A stretch of DNA of 64,000 bases from GAS188 sp963713805. Lineage in GTDB: Bacteria > Pseudomonadota > Alphaproteobacteria > Rhizobiales > Beijerinckiaceae. Both the position numbers and the translations under genes were made by a program. Location: contig CAVQNF010000036.1 of assembly GCA_963713805.1 (NCBI GenBank), forward strand, positions 1-64,000. The letters run 5' to 3'. How positions within the stretch are numbered: position 1 is the first letter of the stretch; every line of letters begins with the position of its first letter. The notes below the pieces were generated by a model that searched no databases, had not been told where the DNA came from, and worked only from the letters and a program-made list of their open reading frames with translations. Positions 1 through 8,775 of the stretch are shown in pieces.

Positions 1-577
1 TCGCAGCCGCCTTCCTGGGATCGGGCGAAGTATAGTCCAAGGATAGAACATAGGTCCGGCCAACGCGGCGAACCTCTAGATTGCTCTTGAGTTGGCCAGC
101 CGCCGATCTCCGAAGCTCGAACTCCTCCTCGGGATTCGCCTTGTCTCGTGAAATGAACCAACTCCTGAAGTCGAACACAGATCTCAGGACGCCCAGGGCT
201 TGCCCAATGAGCGTAGCGCGCGCGCCCATAAATTCGGGATCACTCGTGAGATGCATCGTCAAAATCACGGAGAGAGCGATCTTTTCGGATTTCAAAACCT
301 CGACCTGACTGTCGATCGCGCCCGTGTCGAACGTCAATTCCGCTATCGTCGCCGATGCGTCACCCTTGTTCTTTTGGCTATCGATGAAAAGGTCAGTCGT
401 TGCTGTATATAGCGGGACCGCGGTGACGATATACGCGAGGCCGATGAACAGGGCTATGAGAGCAGAAGCGACCAAGACGCGTGCCTGCCGACGCGCTGCT
501 GCTAGTACCAGATCGAGATCGGTGGGCTTCAACGTCGCAACTGCAATGTCGGGCGCGATTGACGCGGGCTTGATCAA
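1..577 (-). CDS. Wzz/GumC-type exopolysaccharide chain-length protein, N-terminal part
   Basis: The minus strand is open for about 192 codons from a TTG at 577 to the window edge, with no stop, so the gene is cut by the boundary. The conceptual protein has a short cytoplasmic start (KPTDLDLV, then an Arg-rich stretch), one hydrophobic helix (VASALIALFIGLAYIVTA) and a periplasmic part with YTATTDLFID and GAIDSQVEVLKSE. These are typical of the Wzz domain (PF02706) in polysaccharide co-polymerases of the GumC/ExoP type, which sit in the inner membrane and control exopolysaccharide export and chain length. An in-frame stop lies three codons upstream of the TTG. A second TTG (MKPTDLDLV, nine codons before the helix cluster begins) is an alternative start. 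No strong ribosome-binding site is visible for either. The sugar transferase at 914-2374 lies upstream on the same strand, which fits a polysaccharide operon. Whether a tyrosine-kinase domain follows cannot be seen. Confidence 0.8.
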   Translation of the reverse strand, partial: MIKPASIAPDIAVATLKPTDLDLVLAAARRQARVLVASALIALFIGLAYIVTAVPLYTATTDLFIDSQKNKGDASATIAELTFDTGAIDSQVEVLKSEKIALSVILTMHLTSDPEFMGARATLIGQALGVLRSVFDFRSWFISRDKANPEEEFELRRSAAGQLKSNLEVRRVGRTYVLSLDYTSPDPRKAAA

Positions 578-913
578 TGCGCTTCAGCATAAACGGTTTC
601 GCCATTCCCAGCAGTCCGCCGGGTTAGGCAGCATGCGCCCGACCGATAGGTCGCGACCTTTGAGCCAGCGAATTTGAGAAGCATTGATGCTGCTCGCGGG
701 TCTAAGGGTAGCCGGCTTGGTCATGTTGCTTTATTTCAACGGTTACGCGTCATTGGGTTCATGGCTGCTTGTAGCTCTCGTCGCCGCCTTATCCGCGCGC
801 CACTCGGCCATGGCGCAAGCCGGCGGCCTGGACTCTGGCCCCTCCTCGCTCCTCTGGACGTCGTCCCAAATTCTCTTCCGACCGCCCAATTGAGAGAATA
901 ACGCATAGAACCG
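578..913. other. Gap between exopolysaccharide genes
   Basis: About 335 bases separate the sugar transferase stop from the Wzz start. I see no conserved coding frame on either strand. Short plus-strand frames around 674-901 give a hydrophobic but low-complexity translation that I do not consider a gene. The gap is long enough to hold a separate promoter for the Wzz gene, but I cannot point to one. Confidence 0.4.
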
Positions 914-2374
914 CTAATATGCCTCGTGACGCATGAGCGTAAGAACGAGACATGTGCGCGCTATAATTTTCAAATCGAGCATCAGCGACCAGTTATTTAT
1001 ATACCAGAGATCCTTTTGAACGCGCTCTTCCATTTGTGAGAGGTGCAGCGTTTCCCCGCGCAGCCCCAGGACCTGAGCGACGCCCGTGAGGCCCGGTTTG
1101 ACGTGGCGCCTCAAAGCGTAGCTGGATATCTGACGCTGGTATTCGTCGTCATGTGCTATCGCGTGGGGCCTTGGTCCGACGAGGGACATTTCGCCGCGGA
1201 TGACGTTGATCAGCTGTGAAAGCTCATCGATGCTGACGCTGCGTAGCAGCCTGCCAAGGCGTGTAATGCGGGGGTCGCCGCGCTTCACCTGAACGATCTC
1301 ATCTCCATCCTCGAGCACGGTCATTGTGCGAAATTTGAGGATCACGAATTCCCTGTTGTCGAACCCGCAACGTCGCTGACGGAAGAGGATGGGCCCTCGA
1401 CTGTCGACTTTGATGGCAAGCGCGACCATCAACAGGACCGGCGACAGCACAAACATCGCTATGACTGACAGCGACAGATCGAGCATGCGCTTTATGATGC
1501 GTTCCCACCTGGTCAAGGGTTCGCGCTGGATCTCGACGGCATGGTAAGCGCTGAGCGCGAGATGGCTCCGCCGACCAACGGTGGTCCTGATCGTGCAGTC
1601 GGGGAACAGCTTCGCGGGCAAAGGGGAGGCCCGCAAAAGTTCGCTCAGCTCCGCGATCATCTTCTCCTGGCGCCAAGGCACGACCAGCACGAACTCGGCA
1701 GCGTGAAGCTCGCGGGCAAGATTAATCGCACGCGCAATCTGCCTACGCCCACTTTCACCTAGTCCGATCTGGCTATCGTTTTGGATTAGCGCAAAGCGGG
1801 CAATCTCTTCGATCGCGAACTGAAAAAAATCGGCCGCGTCCAACTTCTCGAGCTCCGAGGCCTCACCCACAGTTACCACCCTTCGGCCCCTGACTAATCC
1901 CCTCCGAATGCCAATCGATGAGGCCCTGGCGACTAAGAATCGCCCGGCGGGGACCAGAGTGAAGGAGAGCGCTGCGAACGCAATAACGGAACCGCGCGAA
2001 TAATATGCTCCAACCTTCAGAAGAAACAGGATGTTAGTCAAAGTGAGCAGCGTGACGGCGTATATCAAGACCAAATTCTTCATATGGAGCGCGGGAACCA
2101 GCACCGCCTGAAGCTGATAAAGCCCCCGCGAATGGGCAAAAAGCACAAAAATAACGCTCACTATCGCTGCGATGCGAAATACGCCGTCAAGCGCGATGAA
2201 CTCACCGGACAGAGACCCGTAGGCGAGTGCCCCCAACATGCTTGCCAAGACAATGAAAATCACATCCACCCCAGCCGCGATCGCCAGCAACGACTGGTAG
2301 GGGATCAATTTACGGGGGGCCTCGCCAAAGCCCCGAGCGGGCCAGCAAGAAATATTGCTCACTTCTACACACAA
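914..2374 (-). CDS. Exopolysaccharide polyprenyl glycosylphosphotransferase (WbaP/ExoY-type sugar transferase)
   Basis: A 486-residue inner-membrane enzyme that would transfer a sugar 1-phosphate from a nucleotide sugar to undecaprenyl phosphate, the priming step of exopolysaccharide repeat-unit synthesis. The N-terminal half has about four hydrophobic helices (residues about 25-150) and a Rossmann-like soluble part. The C-terminal 200 residues are the bacterial sugar transferase domain (PF02397): KRMLDLSLS followed by a membrane helix, FRTM, GEMSLVGPRP and PGLTGVAQV. The length matches the family. The start is a TTG preceded by GGGAAG with a six-base gap. A GTG four codons later is possible but less well placed. 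The 80 bases upstream are strongly AT-rich for this window, as expected for a promoter or horizontally shaped leader. It probably cooperates with the Wzz-like protein downstream. The sugar it transfers cannot be read from the sequence. Confidence 0.88.
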   Translation of the reverse strand: MCVEVSNISCWPARGFGEAPRKLIPYQSLLAIAAGVDVIFIVLASMLGALAYGSLSGEFIALDGVFRIAAIVSVIFVLFAHSRGLYQLQAVLVPALHMKNLVLIYAVTLLTLTNILFLLKVGAYYSRGSVIAFAALSFTLVPAGRFLVARASSIGIRRGLVRGRRVVTVGEASELEKLDAADFFQFAIEEIARFALIQNDSQIGLGESGRRQIARAINLARELHAAEFVLVVPWRQEKMIAELSELLRASPLPAKLFPDCTIRTTVGRRSHLALSAYHAVEIQREPLTRWERIIKRMLDLSLSVIAMFVLSPVLLMVALAIKVDSRGPILFRQRRCGFDNREFVILKFRTMTVLEDGDEIVQVKRGDPRITRLGRLLRSVSIDELSQLINVIRGEMSLVGPRPHAIAHDDEYQRQISSYALRRHVKPGLTGVAQVLGLRGETLHLSQMEERVQKDLWYINNWSLMLDLKIIARTCLVLTLMRHEAY

Positions 2375-2804
2375 TTTCGACTTCCCATACTAATTTAACA
2401 TTTTTTTAATACTTTCTCCACGTCACAACGGTTATTCTGTTGGGGTACTTCCTAATGATTAATTCTATTTGTAGTAATCAAAGACGCTAAAATGATCTCA
2501 AGTGTGCAGCACCTGCTCGCTGGCCTACGCTCCGTCGCGGATATGCCATTCCCATCCCATCCCCTCGCCACCGGAACTCGACCTCTAGTGCCTCAAAGCA
2601 AGGCGCTTAGGCTGGCCGTGCCGCCGTCGCTGCAGATTAACGAAACGAACGCAAGGGCGAGAACATCAAAATGAGTAGCAATAGAGATACTCCTCACCTC
2701 TATGTATAGAGCCAAGCGCGAGATCGCGCTCGATCACCTTCGAGATCCTCGCCGGACCGGTCAAATTCCCGCACGTGCCGCTCGACCGCGAGACGCCCGT
2801 CCTC
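2375..2804. other. AT-rich leader and non-coding stretch
   Basis: The first 100 bases are much richer in A and T than the rest of the window and probably carry the promoter of the leftward sugar-transferase gene. I cannot name a convincing -35/-10 pair. The remainder shows only short frames with biased composition and no family resemblance. Confidence 0.35.
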
Positions 2805-2905
2805 CGGCAGTGGAGCGCTTCCACGAGACCGTGCTGGATGAGCTCTACCGGATTGCCTTGCCACAAGAAGATTTACCGCTCGATCGCCGAGTTGCAGAGC
2901 GACCC
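2805..2905 (+). pseudogene. Remnant of an IS481-type transposase (integrase core C-terminus)
   Basis: Two adjoining frames give VERFHETVLDELYRIA and then, after a shift near 2860, KKIYRSIAELQSD. These match in order the end of the DDE integrase core of IS481-family transposases, where a conserved Glu in the E-RFH segment is catalytic and is followed by a FRKK-Y-S-EELQ-DLD segment. Only about 35 codons survive. The catalytic aspartates, the rest of the gene and any terminal inverted repeats are absent. It is a dead fragment marking an old insertion or rearrangement between the exopolysaccharide genes and the accessory stretch that follows. Confidence 0.55.
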
Positions 2906-3472
2906 GCCGATGCCGCCTTGATCGCCAAATAGGTCGATGCTGATCAAGGGATCACCATGACCTCGCATTCACCACCTTCAGCCCCGCGCGAGCGTTAGTC
3001 CTGTTTCGGCTTCGCCTTCACGAAGTCGATCGCCCTGACATTCAAATCGATGGCACGAGACATCCGTTGTCTCCCCGGTGCTATTCATGAGCGCGCGCGC
3101 ACGCTGGCTCAGCGTGGCAATCGCCCCGCAAGCATGAAGCCTGAGGTAGTACCACATTGTTTCCTAAGAAGTCGGCCAACCGACCGGATATCATTGTATT
3201 CGAACGCGGCCGAGATGGGCGAACGTAAAATAAATACTGGATTAAAATAGACACCGAATACTCACCTATCCCATGCAGAAGCCCGCTCCGGATTGGCAAC
3301 GTTTTTTGGCTAGGTTGCTAATAGGGTCTCTTTTTGCAATCACATTAGTTTGGACCGCCTTTCTGATTTGGCTGTCCATTGACTTATCCGAATGGCTATT
3401 CCGATAAATATCGTTTTCGGTCAAAGGGGCGTTGTATTGCGGCTGGGGTGGAGCAAATCCGTCACTTCGAGC
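2906..3472. other. Non-coding stretch with one possible very small ORF
   Basis: No recognisable gene. A minus-strand frame at 2995-3063 encodes only 22 residues (MSRAIDLNVRAIDF then a Lys-rich end), with GGGGAG upstream of its ATG. It may be a truncated beginning of a lost gene or chance. The segment 3240-3420 is AT-rich and has no frame of interest. Confidence 0.3.
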
Positions 3473-3943
3473 TTATGACTCCTTGAATGGGCGACGGTAT
3501 TTTCGGAGTTGCTTGCCGGCCGGCCAGACCATAAGCGTCGCTTTTCTGGTCGTAGGCGAAGTCGGCGCGCAGAAGGTCCCGTCGGTGCGCTCCACCTTGT
3601 CGAACACCGGGTTCCGGTGAAGCCGCACTGGTGCGATAGGCGTCACCATGAAGTAGAGCGCGGAGCCCAATGGTCGCGCGCCGGCGAACGGCGCTGGCAA
3701 GGCACCTGCCGCGATAGACTGCGTACTGCGGAAGGTCTCACGCATCCGACAGGGCCCCGGCCATCGCACCCCTCGGCTTCGCAGCAGTTCATAGAGTGAC
3801 TTTATCCAAAATCCGTCCAGCTGTGTGGGCTCCCAAGGCGCGTCGGATGAGCGGTAGCGACGCGTTCCCTCGATTGGGCTTTTGATCGCTTCTGATCCGG
3901 CGAGCGTCCAGGACTCTTTGGATTTGTCAGAAGATGAAGTCAT
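3473..3943 (-). pseudogene. Degenerate DUF985-like cupin protein
   Basis: The minus-strand frame starts at an ATG preceded by GGAG and encodes about 156 residues. The middle part, RETFRSTQSIAAGALPAPF then LGSALYFMVTP and VRLHR, reads like the first half of DUF985 cupins, which usually have Y-RET-RS...R-LGTAIYYLL-P-..LHR. After LHR the expected DE-W-F--GDPLE segment is missing and the rest does not match the family. The region before RETF also departs from the usual LIE-L-L--HPEGG. I read it as a cupin gene that has lost its second half by fusion to unrelated sequence. No function can be assigned. Confidence 0.35.
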
Positions 3944-4159
3944 CGTGTTTGCTCCGCTTAGTTCGATAGTAATGATCCACAATAGCTGCCGTTATCGACG
4001 TCACGAAAGCAATACGCGCATAGCGCCCGACCTGCTGGCAATCCATGGATGAGCAGGCACGACCAGCCCAGGTTTCGCCTCGGGCTTAACGTCTCGTGCA
4101 TTGCCCTTCCTAATCGCGGCATGACCGCCACGAGCAACTTCGCACCAGTCAGGAATTCG

Positions 4160-4317
4160 AGCATGGCACGGTCATCGCCCACACGCCATACGAGGTCCTG
4201 GTCTTGAGAGTTGTCACCGATCTCATCGCGGGCGCGAGTCTCAAATTCACCAAACGTAGATCGTACGAGCTCAGGGGTCTTCCGGACCGCTGGGATTTAT
4301 TCGCTGCGAGCTTATAA
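4160..4317 (+). pseudogene. Tail of a class III adenylate/guanylate cyclase
   Basis: A plus-strand frame ending in TAA at 4315-4317 reads EVLVLRVVTDLIAGASLKF followed by YELRGLPDRWDLFAAS. This matches the usual end of rhizobial class III cyclase domains (EVLVS--V-DLVAGSGL-F---G-HELKGVPG-W-LFAV), except that the normally acidic and glycine positions are altered. The catalytic region that should precede it is not found in any nearby frame. It is a truncated remnant about 50 codons long, directly followed by another gene tail at 4373. Confidence 0.5.
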
Positions 4318-4372
4318 ATTCCGCCAAACTCGGCTTTCGGCCTGAGCCGCAGCGGCCGGCTCCCTCACCATT

Positions 4373-4663
4373 GTGCATCGTTCGGTCATCTCGAGTCCGC
4401 CGCAGAACCACTTGCCCTCGATCTGTTGGAACCGCTCATTCGTCGCGGATGGCCGGTTGATGTCCTGCGGTGTCGACATTACCGACCTGATCCGCCGCTC
4501 GGCCGACTACGCGGACCGCACCCTCAAAGGGGCCAAGCCAAACGATCTGCCGGTCCAGTGGCCAACCACGTTCGACCCGATGATCAACAGGGAGACTGCG
4601 AAGGCTCTCGACATCGCCATCGCGCCGTCGCTACTCGCCCAGGCAGACGAGGTTCGCGAATGA
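4373..4663 (+). pseudogene. C-terminal fragment of an ABC_sub_bind substrate-binding protein
   Basis: The last 80 residues match the end of the complete protein at 5707-6693: here GVDITDLIRRSADYADRTLKGAKP, then PVQWPTTF and LLAQADEVRE, there GVDLPDLQRRAAIYADRILKGAKP, PVQLPTKF and LLARADEVIE. The segment before it (NHLPSI-WNRSFVADGRLMS) also fits the family. The first two thirds of the gene, including the signal peptide, are absent. It is a paralogue or the leftover of a duplication, not a functional transporter part. Confidence 0.7.
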
Positions 4664-4899
4664 GGCGGCGGTTGCTTGGGGCATATGGCATAATTCATCG
4701 CTCGCAACGAGGTGGCATATCGGCAGCAACGGATGGCTTAGCGGACCCGCTGCGGACTTCGCTGAATCTGCACCAATGACCCATCGCAGACATTCAAGCG
4801 GCTAGGCGAGCCTGACCGCCACCGATACTACGAAGACTACTGAAATCGCCGAAGGTGGCGCTCTCGAAGGCGTTTAATGGGCGGTAACGGGAGGCCCTA

Positions 4900-5067
4900 T
4901 CACGTTGGGTGCTCGTTGCGAACGGCCTCCGCGCTCGCTCGATCATGTTCGATTGCCTGCTGCGCCTCATGCTCGATTATGAGCTTTGCATCAACTGCAA
5001 TGGCACGCGCTCGTGCCTGCTGCACGACTTCAGCCAGCCCAGGCACCAGCTCAGCCTGTAGCTTCAC
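4900..5067 (-). CDS. Small hypothetical protein, alanine-rich helical
   Basis: A 55-residue minus-strand frame from a GTG at 5067, with TAAGGAC just in front of it, to a TGA at 4900. The translation (VKLQAELVPGLAEVVQQARA then AVDAKLIIEHEAQQAIEH) looks like one amphipathic helical protein with few rare codons. A TTG at 5094 in the same frame would give 64 residues. It begins four bases after the stop of the next small ORF upstream, so the two look like a pair. I do not recognise the family. Confidence 0.4.
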   Translation of the reverse strand: MKLQAELVPGLAEVVQQARARAIAVDAKLIIEHEAQQAIEHDRASAEAVRNEHPT

Positions 5068-5071
5068 GTCC

Positions 5072-5209
5072 TTACTTGGTCTCCCCACGATCAAGCAGCT
5101 TTTCTGCCGCCATCATAGACGCGCGGCTGTCATCCGATCGCATGCAATAGGCGAGGCGTTCAAAAACGCGCTCGTTGCCGGCGTCCTCGCGCACCCACTT
5201 TTGAACCAC
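5072..5209 (-). CDS. Small hypothetical protein resembling phage/terminase-associated helical proteins
   Basis: A 45-residue frame from GTG 5209 to TAA 5074-5072, too short for most gene callers. The translation (VVQKWVREDAGNERVFERLA then ASMMAAEKLLDRG) has the coherent composition of a real protein. Its end, AAEKLLDRG, resembles small helical proteins often found beside small terminase or plasmid genes in Rhizobiales; that link is my inference only. An in-frame TGA precedes the start, so nothing longer is possible without a frameshift. It is followed by the 55-residue ORF with a four-base gap. Confidence 0.4.
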   Translation of the reverse strand: MVQKWVREDAGNERVFERLAYCMRSDDSRASMMAAEKLLDRGETK

Positions 5210-5258
5210 CCCAGTTCACAGGCCTTAACTCCTGAGCTCCTGTGAACAGAATGAGAAC

Positions 5259-5579
5259 ATGCATGCGTCTCCCTTGCACATTCTCGATCTCATCAAACGC
5301 ATGGAAGCCCGGAAAGAGAAGGGCTTCGGCGTCTCGGCTCAAACGGCTCCGCTCGTCATCGAGGCGCTCCGGCTTTATGCCCGCATGCATGCTGGCGAGC
5401 CCGCGAAATACAAGGTCGAGCGATGGGACGGGAAGGACTCGCACGTCGAAGAGATCGTCGCGAGCGCAAGCCTCGTCATGATCGGTCATGCCGCCTTCCA
5501 TGAGGCGGTCAAGCAATACCCTCGCACGCGGCTGACGTTACGGCAGGGTGCAAGAGTGATCCTGAAATCGCCTGAATGA
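5259..5579 (+). CDS. Hypothetical protein of about 106 residues
   Basis: The frame from ATG 5259 (MHASPLHILDLIKRMEARK) to the stop at 5579 has balanced composition and a mixed helix/strand pattern: an N-terminal helical part (VIEALRLYARM) and a C-terminal part with HVEEIVASASLVMIGHAAF and ITLRQGARV-like TLRQGARVI. Small orphan proteins of this look are common in Bradyrhizobium-type genomes, but I do not know a function. It is divergent from the two small minus-strand ORFs, with only about 50 bases between them. Confidence 0.55.
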   Translation: MHASPLHILDLIKRMEARKEKGFGVSAQTAPLVIEALRLYARMHAGEPAKYKVERWDGKDSHVEEIVASASLVMIGHAAFHEAVKQYPRTRLTLRQGARVILKSPE

Positions 5580-5706
5580 TGAGTAGCGGGTCCATTTCGA
5601 TTTCCGCTTGTGCCTAAGAAAGAATGGCCTCTCGGCCAATCCGAACCCGATGCGCGATATGCTACGCTCCTTACCGCGCAAAGCGTGGTCCGGCCCGGAG
5701 GGGCAG

Positions 5707-6693
5707 ATGAGACGACGCGAGTTCATCATGCTTGTCGGCGGCGCAGCAGCTTCGTTGCCGGTGACGATGCGCGCGCAGGAGCGAATGCGGCGGATCGGAA
5801 TGCTTGTGGGTGTAGCGGAGGGCGATCCCGAAGGAGAGCGATGGGTGCAAGAATTCCTGCAATCGATGCAGGCGCTTGGGTGGCAAAGGGACACCAACGT
5901 GCAGATTGCTGTTCGTTGGGGAGCTAGCAATCTGGATCGTATGGCCACGTTTGCGAAAGAGCTGGTGGCTTCGCAGCCCGATCTGATTCAGGTCACGACA
6001 ACGCCGGCGACGGCTGCAATCCTACGGGAAACGCGAATTATACCTGTGGTGTTCGCCATTGTTTCCGACCCGGTGGGCTCGGGCTTTGTCCAAAGCCTGT
6101 CGCATCCAGGCGGAAATGTGACGGGCTTCATCAATGTGGAGGCCTCTTTGGGGGGTAAGTGGGTGCAGCTGCTCAAGGAGATCGCGCCCCGCGTTACCCG
6201 CGTCGCGATGCTGTTCGATCCGGACACCGCGCCCCAAACGGACTATTACAGGGGAGCGCTTGAATCGGCGAGTAGCACGTTGGGAATCCTGACAGAGGCG
6301 GCCCCGTTTCATGGCGCTGTCGATATCGAAGCAATAATAACGGCGTTGGGCCGCGGACCGGAAGCGGGCCTCGTTGTGATGCCGGGCAACTCCGTGCAGA
6401 CCCATCGCGAAACGATCATCTCTTTGGCGGCCCGTCACCGCGTGCCCGCAATCTATGGATTTCGATTCTTCGTCAAAGACGGCGGCCTTATCTCGTATGG
6501 CGTCGACCTGCCGGACCTGCAGCGTCGCGCGGCAATCTATGCCGACCGTATCCTGAAAGGCGCAAAGCCAGCCGACCTACCAGTCCAACTGCCAACCAAG
6601 TTCGAGTTGGCAATAAACCTCAAGACCGCAACGGCGCTCGGCCTCGATATTCCGCCCATGCTGCTCGCGCGCGCCGACGAGGTGATCGAGTAG
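5707..6693 (+). CDS. Orphan ABC transporter substrate-binding protein (ABC_sub_bind family)
   Basis: A 328-residue periplasmic binding protein of the PF04392 family (TrpX-like). The start is ATG 5707 with GGAGG six bases upstream; the frame is open further up but without support. The N-terminus MRRREFIMLVGGAAASLP carries a twin-arginine-like signal. The mature part shows RIGMLVG, PGGNVTGF, and the family C-terminus YADRILKGAKPADLPVQ and ADEVIE. Very many such genes in rhizobial genomes stand alone, and here too no permease or ATPase gene is adjacent. It lies directly upstream of the tannase-like gene on the same strand, so the two might be co-expressed for uptake and cleavage of a plant-derived ester, which is inference. 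A truncated paralogue sits about 1 kb upstream at 4373. Confidence 0.85.
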   Translation: MRRREFIMLVGGAAASLPVTMRAQERMRRIGMLVGVAEGDPEGERWVQEFLQSMQALGWQRDTNVQIAVRWGASNLDRMATFAKELVASQPDLIQVTTTPATAAILRETRIIPVVFAIVSDPVGSGFVQSLSHPGGNVTGFINVEASLGGKWVQLLKEIAPRVTRVAMLFDPDTAPQTDYYRGALESASSTLGILTEAAPFHGAVDIEAIITALGRGPEAGLVVMPGNSVQTHRETIISLAARHRVPAIYGFRFFVKDGGLISYGVDLPDLQRRAAIYADRILKGAKPADLPVQLPTKFELAINLKTATALGLDIPPMLLARADEVIE

Positions 6694-6813
6694 CGCCGCG
6701 TTTGTTCCTGTCTGTTGGCAATTTGCCAACAGCTGGACGCATTGACAAACTCCGGCCGGCAACGACCGCGGATGGCCTGGTCGGCGCTCAAGCCAATTCG
6801 GGGAGGAAGACGG

Positions 6814-8636
6814 TTGAGCAAGATGACCCCTGGCGTCGTGCTGCTCCTGGCCATTTGCTGCCATGCAGAGTCCGCGCTCTCCGCGCCGCTCGCCTGTGAT
6901 GACGGGATCAAGGCCGCCTTCCATCCCGACGCGAATACCACGGTCGTGGCCGTTCGGTCCGTCAAGAAGGGGGAGGACCTGGTCGCTTCGGATGCGCCTC
7001 GACCGATCACCGCAGCCGCCGATCTGTGCCTTGTGAAGCTGCTGGTGGGCCCAGGGGTCACTGCCGAAACGGACAAGACCGAGCGCTCGTATTCGGAGGG
7101 GATCGGCATCGAGGTCTGGTTGCCTACCCCCGCCAACTGGAACGAGCGTATCCGCAATTACGGTGGCAGTGGATGGGTGGGTGGGGGCCATCGCTATGCC
7201 GAGACGATCGGCAGCAAGGTGCCGGCCATCGTCAACGCAAACATGGGTTATGCGTCCGCTACTACCGACGCTGGTCAGCCTTGGTATCAGGACGGCTCAT
7301 TCGCCTTTCTCTCGAACGGCAAAATCAACGCCGAGGCCTTTCGCGATTTCTCTGAGCGCGCGATGGTGGAGCAGGCGCTCAAGACCAAGTCTCTCGTGAC
7401 GCTCTATTACGGGAGCGTGCCCAAATATACTTACTTCGACGGTCATTCGCAGGGCGGCCGGCAGGGACTCAAGATCGCGCAAGAATATCCTGAATTGTAC
7501 GACGGCTATATGATCGCCGCGCCAGCCCTGAGCATCCCGATGTTCGGGACGACCGCTCTATATCCGCAGATCGTGATGAAGACCGATCTCGGTTTCACGG
7601 CTCTGAACAAGCCTGAAGCGGCCGCATTTGCGGCGAAGGTCGAGGCTGCCGACAAGCGCGCCGTCGCCGCTTGCGATAAAGCGGGGCTCGGTTTCCTGCT
7701 CGATCCTTTCACTTGCGACTACGATCCCGCTCGTGATGCCGGCGCGCTATGCGTCGGCGAAGCCGGAGACGGTGTGACCGGCAGCAACGCGGATCGTGCA
7801 ACCTGCATGAGCTCGAAGGAGGCGATCGCCCTCGACAAGATCTGGTTCGGGGCAAGCTCGGATGGCAGCTTTGACGCGGCCCAGAGCCACGAGAGTCGAA
7901 GCGGCAAGTCACTCGGCGCGAAGCAGGCGTGGTGGACGTTCACCCGGGGGACCGCAATTGGTGGTCAGCTCACAAGCGCCGCCACCGACAACGTGGCCTT
8001 GGCGCTTCAGGACGTGCGCTACGCAGCCGACGCGACCGCGACCTCGGCCATTCCGATCACGAACGCATCCACGAAGGAGCGTAACAAATGGCTGGAACTC
8101 GAGCTACGCCGGGCTTGCGGACGCCGCGAACAAATACGTCGCCTCGCAGCCGGCGCTGTTCAGCAACCTCGTCACGGATAAGGCGGACCTTGGAAAGTTG
8201 CGCGACCTCGGTCGCAAGGTGATCGTCTACAACGGCCTTGGCCGACGATGCGATCCCGCCTGCTGGCAACATCCACTATCACGAGCGCGTAGCGGCCGCG
8301 ATGGGCGGACATGCCGAAGTGCAAAAGTTCATGCGGATGTATCTGGTGCCGGGCGCGGCGCATAGCTCGCAAGGCCGGGCCTACACCGTGAGCGGCCAAA
8401 ATGACGCTGTTCCCCTGCCGAAACTTCCCGGCAATGCCAACCAGACGCCGACGCGTGAGCAGGATCAGTTCTTCACGGCGCTCGTGGATTGGGTCGAGAA
8501 AGGCGACCCTCCCGGCGAGATCACGCTGACTTCGCGTGACAACCGCGTAAGTTATCCCGTTTGCGTCTACCCGCTGCGGACAAGCTGGAACGGCAGCGGA
8601 CCGGCGACGCAGTCGACGAGCTACAGCTGTCGATAG
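6814..8636 (+). CDS. Tannase/feruloyl esterase family protein (two +1 frameshifts in this sequence)
   Basis: Secreted serine esterase of the tannase family (PF07519), which cleaves ester bonds of plant phenolics such as gallates or ferulates. The probable start is TTG 6814 with GAGGAAG upstream, giving a signal peptide (VVLLLAICCHAESALS). The nucleophile motif is GHSQGGRQG near residue 215, within YFDGHSQGG; the Asp/His partners lie in the last third (VPGAAHSSQG). The reading frame breaks twice: near 8085, where removing one A of an AAA run restores NNGWNSSYAGLADA, and near 8237, where removing one T restores YNGLADDAIPPAG. The end, VDWVEKGDPP to YSCR, matches the family's usual C-terminus, including the final Cys. 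Because only single homopolymer bases separate intact, conserved blocks, I consider the gene functional in the cell and the shifts errors, though true inactivation is possible. Confidence 0.78.
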
Positions 8637-8775
8637 GTCTTCATCGATCTAGAACCGCCTCGAGTGAACGTGAGTTCGCAACAGCTTATTTATCAATCCG
8701 GCCCTGGCCACGAGAGGGATTTGCGGCGCTTCGAGAGCGGCCCGCCGCGGAGAGCCCCGCAACAAGGCCTCATTT

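Noticed and set aside
684..893. A hydrophobic 69-codon plus-strand ORF
   Set aside because: Overlaps the gap between exopolysaccharide genes, has no ribosome-binding site, and its second half is low-complexity.
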